Positions 18,194 through 27,253 of a stretch of 64,000 nucleotides of DNA are shown in pieces. A program made the translations under genes and the position numbers. The stretch spans positions 992,001 through 1,056,000 of the forward strand of contig NZ_JAPQES010000001.1 in NCBI RefSeq assembly GCF_026735165.1, written 5' to 3'. Under the pieces are notes generated by a model, which saw nothing but the letters and a program-made list of their open reading frames with translations, ran no database searches and was not told the origin of the DNA. This DNA is from Clostridium ganghwense. GTDB taxonomy: Bacteria > Bacillota > Clostridia > Clostridiales > Clostridiaceae. How positions within the stretch are numbered: position 1 is the first letter of the stretch; every line of letters starts with the position of its first letter.

Positions 18194-18973
18194 TTACTTT
18201 TTTATATTTTTCTTTTTAAGTTTCATAATAGTTTTTTCAATTTCTTCGCTATCTCTATTATCGTAAGGATTATGTATCATTGCAGTATAGAATAAATATG
18301 GATATTCATTCTGTAGATATTGCATATATATAACCCATTCATATGCTAATAGTGCATAAGCTCTTTCTACGTCACCACCTATATGCTGAATGTCTTGTTC
18401 AATCAAATGTGGAGTACGTCTTCTGGTTATTACTTCTCCATATAAATGGAATAATGCTTGCAATAGTTCTGTAAAAGTTTCATGCTCTAATAAAATAGGA
18501 TTTTCCAAAAGTTTTATAAAAAATTCTTTATTATTACACAACAAAGCTTCTATATTATCTAAATAAATTTTCTTAGAAATAATTTTGTACTCATATGACT
18601 TAGTTATCTCTTTGATTTTTTTATAATCTTCATCTTTCCATCCATTTGTTACAATAAGTTTATTTCTAATTTTATCAACATTAGGATCTGCATTTATAAA
18701 TAATCTTAACATTTCTTCTCCAACTTCATTAAAAAAAACTCCTATTAGCATATTAAGCTTTTGAAAAAGCTTTCTTTTTTCTCTGCGTTCTATAAATTTA
18801 TCTATAATTAGTGTTACAATAAGTATTTCTATAGGTATGAATGCTAAATCTTCTGTTAAAAACACAAGAATATGATGAATGTCATGAAACATCATGTAAT
18901 TTATGGTATAAAGTAAAATTGAGGAAATTAATAGAATTATTGCTAATGATATCTGATCTTTATATTTTTTCAT
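18194..18973 (-). CDS. Uncharacterised membrane protein
   Basis: 259 residues. Two hydrophobic helices lie near residues 8-28 and 35-58 (SLAIILLISSILLYTI; PIEILIVTLIIDKF), followed by RREKRK and a soluble cytosolic region of about 190 residues rich in helices and charged residues. No catalytic motif is evident. AGGAGAAAAG precedes the ATG. It sits alone between terminators; I cannot assign a function. Confidence 0.7.
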   Translation of the reverse strand: MKKYKDQISLAIILLISSILLYTINYMMFHDIHHILVFLTEDLAFIPIEILIVTLIIDKFIERREKRKLFQKLNMLIGVFFNEVGEEMLRLFINADPNVDKIRNKLIVTNGWKDEDYKKIKEITKSYEYKIISKKIYLDNIEALLCNNKEFFIKLLENPILLEHETFTELLQALFHLYGEVITRRRTPHLIEQDIQHIGGDVERAYALLAYEWVIYMQYLQNEYPYLFYTAMIHNPYDNRDSEEIEKTIMKLKKKNIKK

Positions 18974-19085
18974 TTTCTTTTCTCCTATACTATAAAATTT
19001 TATTATAAATTTATTATTATCCTTAAATTTAAAATTTTATAATTTCCTAGTAAGTAAAAACGCCTAAATTTTTTCTAAAAAAATT

Positions 19086-19120
19086 AAAAGCCTACAGAAT
19101 TTAAATCCTGTAGACTTTTT
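19086..19120 (-). terminator. hbd terminator, CCTACAG-type hairpin
   Basis: AAAAGCCTACAG...CTGTAGACTTTTT. The same hairpin sequence recurs at 20651-20684 and 48420-48450. Confidence 0.8.
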
Positions 19121-19124
19121 CCAT

Positions 19125-19196
19125 CTATATAATTATCCCCATAATTATAAACCTTATTTAATTTTCTAGCTCTATATAATTATCCCCATAATTATA
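19125..19196. repeat. Two 25-bp direct repeats, each self-complementary
   Basis: The unit begins CTATATAATTATCCCC and ends ATAATTATA; it occurs at 19125-19149 and 19172-19196 (47-bp period). Within each unit ATAATTAT flanks CCCC, so each can fold on itself. They lie in the 3' untranslated region of hbd. Confidence 0.8.
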
Positions 19197-19200
19197 TACA

Positions 19201-20046
19201 TTATTTTGAATAGTCATGGAATCCTTTTTTAGTCTTTCTTCCTAGCCATCCAGCTCTTACATATTTTCTTAGTAATGGATGAGCTCTATATTTTGGATCC
19301 TCAGTTTCATGGAATAATACATCCATTATAGCAAGACATACATCTAATCCTATAAGATCTCCTAAAGCTAGAGGTCCCATTGGGTGATTAGCTCCTAACA
19401 TCATAGCCTTATCTATATCTTCTGCAGAAGCTATATTTTCTGCTAATATACCTACTGCTTCATTTATCATAGGAATTAAAATTTTATTTACAACAAATCC
19501 AGGTGCTTCTTTAACTTCTACTGGTTGTTTTCCAATTGCTTCTGATAATTCTTTTACAGCAGCAAAAGTTTCTTCTGAAGTTGCCATTCCTTTTATGATC
19601 TCTACAAGTTTCATAATAGGTGCTGGATTAAAGAAATGCATTCCTATAACCTTATCTGGTCTATTTGTTGAAGCAGCAATTTCTGTAATTGAAAGTGATG
19701 ATGTATTTGAAGCAAGTATTGTTTCTGGTTTACACATCTTGTCCAAGTCACCAAAAATCTGCTTCTTTATTTCCATATTTTCTATTGCTGCTTCAACGAC
19801 TAAATCGCAATCAGCTGCCATATTTAGGTCAACTGTTCCTGTTAGTCTTGATAATATTTCTTCTTTATCATTTTCTTCCATTCTTCCTTTTGATACTAAT
19901 TTAGAAAGATTTTTATTTATTCCAGCAAGTCCTCTTTCAACAAACTCATCTTTTATATCCCTTAATACTACCTCATGTCCTTTTACAGCGAAAGCTTGAG
20001 CTATTCCAGCTCCCATTGTACCTGCTCCAAGTACACATATTTTCAT
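19201..20046 (-). CDS. hbd: 3-hydroxybutyryl-CoA dehydrogenase
   Basis: 281 residues, full length. NAD-binding [10 protein letters not shown] at residues 7-16; catalytic region with [27 protein letters not shown] (His near 138) and the C-terminal domain with [10 protein letters not shown] and [16 protein letters not shown]. It reduces acetoacetyl-CoA to 3-hydroxybutyryl-CoA in butyrate or butanol formation. Unlike many clostridia, where hbd closes a crt-bcd-etfBA operon, here it is alone with its own terminator. It may be a standalone or second copy. Confidence 0.93.
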   Translation of the reverse strand: MKICVLGAGTMGAGIAQAFAVKGHEVVLRDIKDEFVERGLAGINKNLSKLVSKGRMEENDKEEILSRLTGTVDLNMAADCDLVVEAAIENMEIKKQIFGDLDKMCKPETILASNTSSLSITEIAASTNRPDKVIGMHFFNPAPIMKLVEIIKGMATSEETFAAVKELSEAIGKQPVEVKEAPGFVVNKILIPMINEAVGILAENIASAEDIDKAMMLGANHPMGPLALGDLIGLDVCLAIMDVLFHETEDPKYRAHPLLRKYVRAGWLGRKTKKGFHDYSK

Positions 20047-20456
20047 AATTAATTCCTCCTTTTGATTAATATTTCGTTAATTTTTTAACTATCCCCTGAA
20101 AAAAAATTGCATTGCGCACAAGAATTGAATATTTATATAAGTAACTTTATTGTAATTAAGCCTATATAACCCATTTAATTTTAATTGTAGTAGGAATATA
20201 TTACAAATCATTACTTCTTTTTCTATAATTATATCACTGTTTCATTTTAATTTCAAATACTTATATGAAATTTTTTCAATTTTATATATATATTTTTTGT
20301 TATTTTTATATCATTCATGATAAATTTTAGACAATGTTAATTTATGAAAATTATGTTTCAATATATGCTACTAATTCTTTCTCAATTTTAAATGAATTTA
20401 GATTCTATTATATTGTTTTGGTATAATTATATTAAAACAAATGAGGAGGTTTTTCT
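20047..20456. other. Long AT-rich divergent intergenic region
   Basis: 410 bases between hbd (minus) and the small zinc-ribbon gene (plus). It must contain both promoters; a TATAAT at 20422-20427 could serve the zinc-ribbon gene. I see no coding potential and no recognisable riboswitch. Confidence 0.4.
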
Positions 20457-20615
20457 ATGAATAAAACTTATTATTGCCCTGACTGTGGATCAAAATTAGA
20501 AAAATTTAATGCTTGTGCAGCTATAAACTACTTTTGTCCAAAATGCAAAGAATTAAAATCAAGTAAAAGAATTTTAAAAGAACAACCTAAAGAAGATATA
20601 TCAGCACAAAAATAA
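20457..20615 (+). CDS. Small zinc-ribbon protein
   Basis: 52 residues with YYCPDCGSKL and YFCPKCKEL, two CxxC knuckles separated by about 18 residues, typical of a rubredoxin-like zinc ribbon. GAGGAGG lies 7 bases before the ATG. A CCTACAG-type terminator follows. The role is unknown; such short ribbons are usually nucleic-acid or protein-binding. Confidence 0.7.
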   Translation: MNKTYYCPDCGSKLEKFNACAAINYFCPKCKELKSSKRILKEQPKEDISAQK

Positions 20616-20650
20616 GCCCTAACTATTTAAATTACACAAAACAAATAATC

Positions 20651-20684
20651 AAAGGTCTACAGAATTCCCACCTGTAGGCTTTTC
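20651..20684 (+). terminator. CCTACAG-type terminator
   Basis: AAAGGTCTACAG...CTGTAGGCTTTT, the second copy of the hairpin family seen after hbd. Confidence 0.8.
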
Positions 20685-20741
20685 TATCATCTGAATATAT
20701 TTCTCTTTTATGTCAATACTCATATACAGGGAGGTGTTGTC

Positions 20742-21026
20742 ATGTCTACAATAGAATTAATACCTGATATTGAAAATTTAGAAAATGATATATTTAAACT
20801 AAACCTATTTACTGATATTAGTGATGAACTTGATGATTCTTTAACTGAATTAATTGAAAATAAATCTATAACAATTGACAGGGTATATTTTGACTCTAAA
20901 CATAATGAATTAAAAGTTGATTTAAAAAGTGAAAACATAACTAATATAAACCTTATAAATCAGTTTGAAAAACTTATAGCTGAAGCATTTTTCAAAACTT
21001 TATCAGAGTACCAATACTATAATTAA
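20742..21026 (+). CDS. Small acidic hypothetical protein
   Basis: 94 residues, rich in D, E, I and N, with no cysteine or membrane segment. GGGAGGTG 8 bases before ATG supports translation. I do not recognise the family. It precedes the deacetylase gene by about 107 bases on the same strand, so cotranscription is possible. Confidence 0.6.
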   Translation: MSTIELIPDIENLENDIFKLNLFTDISDELDDSLTELIENKSITIDRVYFDSKHNELKVDLKSENITNINLINQFEKLIAEAFFKTLSEYQYYN

Positions 21027-21133
21027 TTTATTCGAACAATAGAATTGAGCAATTGGGGAATACTACATTTAACTACTATTTTATAAAACTTAGTAAATAA
21101 CTAAAAATATATTTAGAAGGTAGATGAATATTT

Positions 21134-21886
21134 ATGTTTGATAAATTAAGAAAAGTTAAAATAATCTTTTGTATAACAGTTTCTTTTTTATTAGTTACAT
21201 CAATATATCTAGCAAAAAAAACATTTTACAAAAATGATATGACCTTACCTTGTGTTTCTAATATTGCTGATAAAAAAACAGTTTATTTAACTTTTGATGA
21301 TGGTCCTATCCCTGTTGTTACCACCCAACTGCTAGATGTTTTAAAAGAGTATAATGTGAAAGCTACTTTTTTTATAGTTGGAAAAGAAATCGATGGTCGT
21401 GAAGAAATTTTAAATAGAATTTATAAAGAAGGTCATGGTATAGGGCTTCATACTTACACTCATAATTTCAAAAAAATCTATTTATCCGAAGATAATTTTA
21501 TAAATGAAATGCTAAGAACTCAAAATAAAATTAAAGAGATTACAGGATATACTTCTAATATTATCAGATTTCCTGGAGGCAGTTCAGGACATTTAAACCA
21601 AAATATGCTTGAAAATCTACATAAAAATAATTTAAAAGTATATGATTGGAATGTAAACTTAGAGGATGGAATAAAACCAAATCTTTCTATAAATAAATTA
21701 GTTAATAATGCAAAAAAATATAACGAAAACTACTCAAGAATAATACTGCTTATGCACTGTAATTCTAATAATAAAAATACAGTTAAAGCATTACCGCTTA
21801 TAATAGACTATTATAAAAATTTAGGTTATGAATTTAAACCAATTTTAGAAGATACTAATGAATATTATTATAGATTCAAGAAGTAA
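21134..21886 (+). CDS. Membrane-anchored polysaccharide deacetylase
   Basis: 250 residues. An N-terminal hydrophobic helix (about 10-29) acts as anchor or signal. The NodB domain follows: TFDDGP (about 54-59) gives the catalytic Asp and metal Asp, HTYTH (about 109-113) the two metal histidines, and RFPGGSSG the third motif. CE4 enzymes remove N-acetyl groups from peptidoglycan, chitin-like or surface polysaccharides outside the membrane. The ribosome binding site (AGAAGG) is about 13 bases from the ATG, which is long. Confidence 0.85.
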   Translation: MFDKLRKVKIIFCITVSFLLVTSIYLAKKTFYKNDMTLPCVSNIADKKTVYLTFDDGPIPVVTTQLLDVLKEYNVKATFFIVGKEIDGREEILNRIYKEGHGIGLHTYTHNFKKIYLSEDNFINEMLRTQNKIKEITGYTSNIIRFPGGSSGHLNQNMLENLHKNNLKVYDWNVNLEDGIKPNLSINKLVNNAKKYNENYSRIILLMHCNSNNKNTVKALPLIIDYYKNLGYEFKPILEDTNEYYYRFKK

Positions 21887-21890
21887 TATA

Positions 21891-21925
21891 AAAGCAGAAG
21901 TTCTTATAAAACTTCTGCTTTATTT
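21891..21925. terminator. Bidirectional terminator
   Basis: AAAGCAGAAGTT...AACTTCTGCTTT followed by ATTT, between convergent genes. Confidence 0.9.
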
Positions 21926-21946
21926 AAATCAAACTATATTAAGCTG

Positions 21947-23050
21947 TTATCTACCTCTAAGTCTTATGTCTCCGTTATTCACCTCAACTCTAATAATTGG
22001 GCTATCTTTTCCAACTATCTCATCCACATTTTGTTCACGATTTTTTTCATTAGTTTGTTTATCATTTTCTTCTTTATTGATCTTAAGTTTGAATCCATCT
22101 ACATCAATATTTCCATATTTAGTATTGAATTTATACGCTCCTTGCTGCTTTTCAGGAAGCTTAATATTTACATCTCCAGCTTCATTTTCAATTTCAATAT
22201 TACTATTATTTATTTCCTTACTTTCATAAGAAATATTTCCTTTTGAATTCTCTATACTAACTAAGCCTTTTACATCTTTAATATCAATCTTTCCAAACTT
22301 ATTATCTATACTAATATTTCCACTAACTTTTTTAATCTCTATATCACTATTATTTGAATCTATTTCTATATCTCCAATTAACTCTTTAAGCTCAACCATT
22401 CCTGATTTATTGTTTATATCATAATTTAATTTCTTGGGAACTTTAATATAATAACTTATTCTAACATTTCTGATTCTACGATTACTTCTTAAATATTGCT
22501 CTTTCTTAGAACTTATTCTAAGCGTTTCTCCTTCATCTATTTCAATAATTTTATCAGAAATTTCTTTTGCGTATTTCTCGTCATTATTATCCATTGTTAT
22601 GATTGATTCTATTTCAATATTGTTTCCTTCATATTTTTCTACCTTCAAGTCACCAAACACATCAATATTTATGTTCTTTACGTTACTAGCGTTTATCTTA
22701 TACTTTTTATTAAAAACAGATGAATATTTACAATGTCCAATTTCACTTAAAAAGACATCAGATAATTCACCATTCATAAGATTGTTTACTGCATATATAC
22801 CACTACATACTAAAAGAATAAATATTATAGAAATAATACTTAGAACATCCATCTTAACCTTAGGATTTTCCTCTTTCGAGAAATAAATATAAGCTAAAGT
22901 CTCTAAACCTAAAATTATTAAAATTATAGGCCACCATTTTATAATTTTTTCTGCACCATTTATCCCTGTAATTTGACTTAAAAGAAGTATTATCCCTGTG
23001 CCTATAAGCATAATACCCATAGATATTGTTCCAACTCTCCACTTTCTCAT
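21947..23050 (-). CDS. Membrane protein with DUF4097-type beta-helix
   Basis: 367 residues. The N-terminus has three to four hydrophobic helices (about 8-28, 36-55, 68-90), similar to the LiaI/LiaF-like membrane region. From about residue 110 a repetitive beta pattern follows (NINIDVFGDLKVEKY, GDIEIDSNNSDIEIKKV, GNISIDNKFGKIDIKDV), the DUF4097 adhesin-like helix. Last gene of the sigma factor operon, 14 bases after the preceding gene. The likely role is envelope stress sensing or response; not proven. Confidence 0.75.
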   Translation of the reverse strand: MRKWRVGTISMGIMLIGTGIILLLSQITGINGAEKIIKWWPIILIILGLETLAYIYFSKEENPKVKMDVLSIISIIFILLVCSGIYAVNNLMNGELSDVFLSEIGHCKYSSVFNKKYKINASNVKNINIDVFGDLKVEKYEGNNIEIESIITMDNNDEKYAKEISDKIIEIDEGETLRISSKKEQYLRSNRRIRNVRISYYIKVPKKLNYDINNKSGMVELKELIGDIEIDSNNSDIEIKKVSGNISIDNKFGKIDIKDVKGLVSIENSKGNISYESKEINNSNIEIENEAGDVNIKLPEKQQGAYKFNTKYGNIDVDGFKLKINKEENDKQTNEKNREQNVDEIVGKDSPIIRVEVNNGDIRLRGR

Positions 23051-23064
23051 TATTATCCCCCTAT

Positions 23065-23838
23065 TTACTCTTTGCTTCCAACCATCAACTTTATTCCACC
23101 TAATATAAATAATAGTGACACTATACCAACATTGAAATATTCTCTAATTTTATATCCAAAAGCCTCTACAATCATTGGCATAGCTACATTTTGGAATATA
23201 ATAGCAATACCTATTACTATTAGTACAATTCCTAAAAGTCTTCCACTATTTTTGTTTATACTCATATCTTTAAATTTATCTACAATAATCAAATCTCCAT
23301 CTTCTAGATTTTCACTAGAAGAAGTTTTATGCATAACATCAAAAATGCTATAAAACCATATTACAGGTACAAATAGCATAAATAGTGAAATTCTTAGTAA
23401 ATCTGTTAAGTAAAACGCTAAGAAGAATAACCCCATTATCTGTACCCCCATCTTCATAAGACCAATATACATATGACCTGCTCCTGGTATCATTGAAAGC
23501 ATTAATGTAATTAGCCTTTTGTTATCAACTCCTAATCCTTCTCCCTTTTTCAAAGTAACAGCACTTTCATTTGGACCACTTTCATACAACATTCCATGAT
23601 TAATTTTATCAGCAAGTACCATACTATCCACCACTGCTGCTAACCATATTATAGGAATAAATATTAATGTAATCGGTTCATTAACTATATCAATCCCTGT
23701 TATAAATATACTTAAAAGTATATCTCCAACTACTGCTGAAATAAAATATGCTCCTCTTTTGCTTAATCCCAAATAAATATGTCCTAACCCTGGAAAAAAG
23801 GATAGCAAAAAGGTTAAAAATTTACTTTTCTTATACAT
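23065..23838 (-). CDS. Polytopic membrane protein with internal repeat
   Basis: 257 residues with about six or seven hydrophobic helices. Two copies of a similar unit are visible: LSFFPGLGHIYLGL (about 12) and LSMIPGAGHMYIGL (about 110), each followed by two helices ending in VPVIW or IPIIW plus a DSM/DVM motif. The G-x-GHxYxG signature resembles TM2-like domains. Function unknown; third gene of the ECF operon. Confidence 0.7.
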   Translation of the reverse strand: MYKKSKFLTFLLSFFPGLGHIYLGLSKRGAYFISAVVGDILLSIFITGIDIVNEPITLIFIPIIWLAAVVDSMVLADKINHGMLYESGPNESAVTLKKGEGLGVDNKRLITLMLSMIPGAGHMYIGLMKMGVQIMGLFFLAFYLTDLLRISLFMLFVPVIWFYSIFDVMHKTSSSENLEDGDLIIVDKFKDMSINKNSGRLLGIVLIVIGIAIIFQNVAMPMIVEAFGYKIREYFNVGIVSLLFILGGIKLMVGSKE

Positions 23839-23842
23839 TCAA

Positions 23843-24307
23843 TCACTCCTCCTTATTTATCAAACTATCTAAAAATATTGAAGTTTTATCCACTAATTTA
23901 TTACTCCAACCATATTGTATAATTTTTGTTTCTTCTTTATAAGCACCTGTGACAGTAATCCCCTTACTAACACCTTTATACATTCCATCAAAAACTCCAG
24001 TTAATAAAAAGAATATTGTTATACTTGCAACTGAAGTATAATAAATGAGTATATTTGTCTTTTTATTTGTCTTTTTATTTTTCTTTGAATTCTTTTTATT
24101 ATCTTCTATAATATTCATAACATTATCCACAAAATCTGGTGATAGTTCATTATCTTGCTCATTTTCAATAGAAGCTTCAACAACCGATAAGTAGCTTTCA
24201 AGACATTCGTCACTATTTAATAAATGTTCTTCCATATCTATTTTTACTTCTTCATCTAAGCTATCTTTCAAATATAATTCCCATTTTTCTTCCCCATGGT
24301 GCTTCAT
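23843..24307 (-). CDS. Anti-sigma factor
   Basis: 154 residues. The N-terminal cytosolic domain has MEEHLLNSDECLESYL, a relic of the zinc anti-sigma motif in which the usual HxxxCxxC is changed to H-x6-C. A single membrane helix lies at about 87-107 (ILIYYTSVASITIFFLLTG), followed by an extracytoplasmic tail. The start overlaps the sigma gene stop by ATGA, with GGAGGTGG as ribosome binding site. It should sequester the ECF sigma factor at the membrane. Confidence 0.8.
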   Translation of the reverse strand: MKHHGEEKWELYLKDSLDEEVKIDMEEHLLNSDECLESYLSVVEASIENEQDNELSPDFVDNVMNIIEDNKKNSKKNKKTNKKTNILIYYTSVASITIFFLLTGVFDGMYKGVSKGITVTGAYKEETKIIQYGWSNKLVDKTSIFLDSLINKEE

Positions 24308-24855
24308 GTCTCTTCCACCTCCTCAATCTTCTTTCTTAAAAGGTTTTTTGCCCTATAAAGTCTTGTTTCAACAGTTTTTATACTTATGTTTTCTTCTGCT
24401 GCTATTTCTTTATAGCTCTTATTTTGAATATAAAATTTTTTTATTACGCTCTTGTACTTAAGTGGTAACTCATTGCAATAACATATAACTTCTCTTTTCC
24501 GCTCTTCTTGAATTAGTCTATCTTGAATTAAGGCTTTATTATCAGGCAAACATTCCATTTCATCAATATACTTTATCTCATTTTCTTGTTTACTTGCAAG
24601 CCTTCTTTTATAATCAATAGACTTGTTAACTGCAATTCTACCTATCCAATTCTTAAATCCTTTATATTCATATTTATGGAGGGATTTATACACTTGCAAA
24701 AAAGTCTCTTGAGTCAAATTTTCCGCCTCATGGGGGTCTTTTACTATGTTTTTACAAACGGCATATACTAAATTTTTATATTGTTCAACTATTATTCTGA
24801 AAGCTTCATCATCTCCATTTGCCGCTTTTTTTATTATTAAATCATTTTCTTTCAT
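24304..24855 (-). CDS. ECF-type RNA polymerase sigma factor
   Basis: 183 residues. Region 2 spans about 20-85 (YKNLVYAVCKNIVKDPHEAENLTQETF) and region 4 about 125-178 (LPLKYKSVIKKFYIQ, SYKEIAAEENISIKTVETRL). Region 3 is absent, as in group 4 sigma factors. First gene of a four-gene operon with its membrane anti-sigma factor. An ECF-type promoter upstream suggests autoregulation. Confidence 0.9.
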   Translation of the reverse strand: MKENDLIIKKAANGDDEAFRIIVEQYKNLVYAVCKNIVKDPHEAENLTQETFLQVYKSLHKYEYKGFKNWIGRIAVNKSIDYKRRLASKQENEIKYIDEMECLPDNKALIQDRLIQEERKREVICYCNELPLKYKSVIKKFYIQNKSYKEIAAEENISIKTVETRLYRAKNLLRKKIEEVEET

Positions 24856-24881
24856 AGCTCCCTCCTTTCTTCACACTAATA

Positions 24882-24910
24882 TAGACGTACTATTTTTTTA
24901 AAACCCTTCA
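24882..24910 (-). promoter_or_regulatory. Candidate ECF-type autoregulated promoter
   Basis: Minus strand TGAAGG (24910-24905), 17 bases, CGTCTA (24887-24882). The CGTCTA -10 and 16-17 base spacing fit Bacillus/Clostridium ECF promoters; the -35 deviates from the usual AAC core. It lies about 27 bases before the sigma gene ATG. Confidence 0.45.
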
Positions 24911-25036
24911 AAAAAATAAAAAAAATTTTTTATACTTATAAATTTACTTTAAATTCTTAAATAAAGAACAAAGGTATATATTGCTATAAAGACGTTTGAC
25001 TTCACTAAGAAAGTCTAATTTACTATAGATTAAATA

Positions 25037-25064
25037 AAGGTTCCCCACCAAAATGGAGAACCTT
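25037..25064 (-). terminator. Terminator of the GGDEF gene
   Basis: AAGGTTCCCC pairs with GGAGAACCTT (one G-T pair); it ends in TTTATTT on the minus strand. Confidence 0.75.
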
Positions 25065-25103
25065 ATTCTTAATTAATCACTATAACTAAACAGCAGTCTC
25101 TTA

Positions 25104-26204
25104 CTATATATTTTTACTTTCTCCTACATGAATTCTATTTTTTAACCCCTTAGTTTTACCTTCGACTAATATCTTATCGGCAACAGTAAATACATCTTTC
25201 ATCTGTAATACCGTTTCAGGATAAGAGGCAACTCCTATTGTTATAGTAACGTTAATTCCTATTTGTTTAATAACTTTAAGTTGAGTTACTTTTTCTCTGA
25301 AGTGATCTAATATTTCTACAGCTTCACTTAAAGGCTTAAATAATATTATTATGAATTCATCTCCTCCAAATCTTATAACATCTCCCTTATGTTTTTTTAT
25401 AATCTCCATAGCTAAATTGCTAACTTCGACTAAAACTTCATCGCCTTTTTCATGTCCACACATATCATTTACTTTTTTAAAATTATCTAAATCAAATACT
25501 GCAAGGGTATAATTCTCTTGATTAGTATTCATATTTAACATAAGTTTTTCTAAATACTTTCTATTATAACAGTTTGTCAAAATATCTCTATTACTTACTT
25601 CATTAATTTTTTCAAAAAGCTTTGAATTAACTGCAACAATACTTACTTGAATAGCTAGTATATTAAAAAAATCTATAATATTTTTAGTAAAAAAATCTTT
25701 GTTCCTATGTTCTACAACAATAACCCCTAATCTATTGTTAAGTCTAAAATCTTCTAACGGAGCTATAAGTATAGATTCTACATTTGTTCCCTTAAAAAAA
25801 TCTATTTTTCTATTACTAACATTAAAGGCCCCTGTTTCTTTAATTTTCAGTAAAAAATCAGGTAATTTTTCATTTTCTTTAACTTCATATTTATTACCAT
25901 TATAAATACTTCTTGAATAAGTTGTATAATCATTATCATTCTTTATCCATATAGTACATGTGTCTGTTCCCATAACCCCCATAATTATATCAGTAATATT
26001 TTTCATTAAATTTTCAAACAACTCAAGAGTACCAGAGACTTTGATAACTTGGCTCAGAATCCAATTCATACCTCTACTTTCTTCAAGTTCTTTTGTTATA
26101 ATTGATTTTTCTTTTTTTAAAATTTTATTTTCAAGCTTAAGTTTTATTTCAACATTATTAATGTTATTTAAATTTTCAAATGATTCATCGCCTTTTTTTG
26201 CCAT
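25104..26204 (-). CDS. GAF-GGDEF diguanylate cyclase
   Basis: 366 residues. A short coiled-coil (about 10-50) leads to a GAF-like domain (about 60-195), then a GGDEF domain (about 205-355) with LTNCYNRKYLEKLM and the active site RFGGDEF near 290. The RxxD product-inhibition site is not preserved before the GGDEF motif. It should make cyclic di-GMP in the cytosol in response to a ligand or redox state sensed by the GAF domain. Monocistronic with GGAGGGG before the ATG. Confidence 0.85.
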   Translation of the reverse strand: MAKKGDESFENLNNINNVEIKLKLENKILKKEKSIITKELEESRGMNWILSQVIKVSGTLELFENLMKNITDIIMGVMGTDTCTIWIKNDNDYTTYSRSIYNGNKYEVKENEKLPDFLLKIKETGAFNVSNRKIDFFKGTNVESILIAPLEDFRLNNRLGVIVVEHRNKDFFTKNIIDFFNILAIQVSIVAVNSKLFEKINEVSNRDILTNCYNRKYLEKLMLNMNTNQENYTLAVFDLDNFKKVNDMCGHEKGDEVLVEVSNLAMEIIKKHKGDVIRFGGDEFIIILFKPLSEAVEILDHFREKVTQLKVIKQIGINVTITIGVASYPETVLQMKDVFTVADKILVEGKTKGLKNRIHVGESKNI

Positions 26205-26360
26205 AGCTACCCCTCCAAGTGAGTATTTACTATATTATACTTTTAAAATATATACTTTTATTTTAACTCAAACTAGTTTATGTATCAATTATCGACATTT
26301 TTTATTTTTATTGAATTTTTCAAAATTTATAACATTTACGGATAATTTTCCACAAAACAA

Positions 26361-26416
26361 TAAAATGGACTGTCTCAAAATGATTTTTAAAAATCATTTT
26401 GAGACAGTCCATTTTA
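26361..26416. repeat. Perfect 56-bp palindrome
   Basis: Every base from 26361 to 26416 pairs around the centre in ATTTTTAAAAAT; arms read TAAAATGGACTGTCTC and its complement. It can form a 28-bp hairpin. It lies downstream of the broken ECF-transporter gene and could act as its terminator, but it is much longer and more perfect than the other terminators here. Confidence 0.85.
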
Positions 26417-26484
26417 CAAAGTTTTCCTAAGCTAAAGCTAATACTATTGCTGCTAATATAAATCCATATCCTAATAATTTATAA

Positions 26485-27039
26485 TTAAAAGATATTGTTT
26501 TTTTGAATTCCAATTTTTTTCAAAGCAGCAGCTGGAGGTAATCCAAAAACCATTGCTGCAACAATTTGTATAGCCATTCCTGGTATAGATGTCACTGGTG
26601 CAAGCCAATTTCCATAAATAATTACCTCAGCTACATAATATCCAGCAATCATCCAAATTCATCCAATTACAATACCGATACTATTCCATAGAAAATTATC
26701 ACCATTTCTTCCTTTAGCATACGCTATATTTCCTATAATATATGCCATTAATCCTTTGATTACAAAGGTAAATGGAGCCCATTGTGCCCCTCCTATTAAC
26801 AAATCAAATAAACTCATACCAAATGCTGCAGATATAGCTCCTCGTTTTCCGCCAAAAATAATTGTGATAATTACCACCATAGCACTTCCTAAATGTATTA
26901 AGCCTCCATTTACTGAAATAGGAAGACGAAAACTCATAAACATTGTAGCTACAAATACTAAACTAGTTAATAATCCTAATAACACTATATTCTTTGCTTT
27001 ACTATTAACATTTATATCTTTTGAATAACTATTGTTCAT
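26485..27039 (-). pseudogene. ECF-transporter substrate-binding S component, interrupted by in-frame TGA
   Basis: Starts MNNSYSKDIN and has five or more hydrophobic helices typical of S components (GGLIHLGSAMVVIITIIFGG, GAISAAFGMSLFDLLIGG, FVIKGLMAYIIGNIAY). After 126 residues a TGA (26661-26659) occurs; the same frame then continues for 57 codons with family-like sequence (MIAGYYVAEVIIYGNWLAP, SIPGMAIQIVAAMVFGLP) to a TAA at 26485. One more frame, reached by a shift at the A7 run, continues to a hydrophobic end at 26427. The simplest reading is a nonsense mutation in a vitamin/cofactor transporter subunit. Substrate unknown. Confidence 0.75.
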
Positions 27040-27196
27040 TTTAATTCCTCCCTTATATAATTCAAATAATTAACTTTGTGATACTTGTTTTTGTATATTT
27101 TTCCTACCATGGGTATAATTGAATTTTTTCATAATAATGACAAATGGTCAACTGTATCGATACATCTCAGTTTCAAAGCATATATTCTTATTTTTT

Positions 27197-27247
27197 ATAT
27201 AAGAAAAAACTTCTTAAGTTTAATCCTTAAGAAGTTTTTTCTTATAT
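27197..27247 (-). terminator. Strong intrinsic terminator of the chemosensory operon
   Basis: A stem of about 21 bp, AAGAAAAAACTTCTTAAG...CTTAAGAAGTTTTTTCTT with a short loop, directly after the last gene. Confidence 0.9.
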
Positions 27248-27253
27248 AAATTA

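Noticed and set aside
19201-20046. hbd as part of a butyrate operon
   Set aside because: No crt, bcd or etf gene adjoins it; it is flanked by its own terminator and a long divergent intergenic region.
26485-27039. In-frame TGA read as selenocysteine
   Set aside because: S components are not selenoproteins, the residue falls in a membrane region, and I see no bacterial SECIS-like hairpin right after the codon. A nonsense mutation is simpler.
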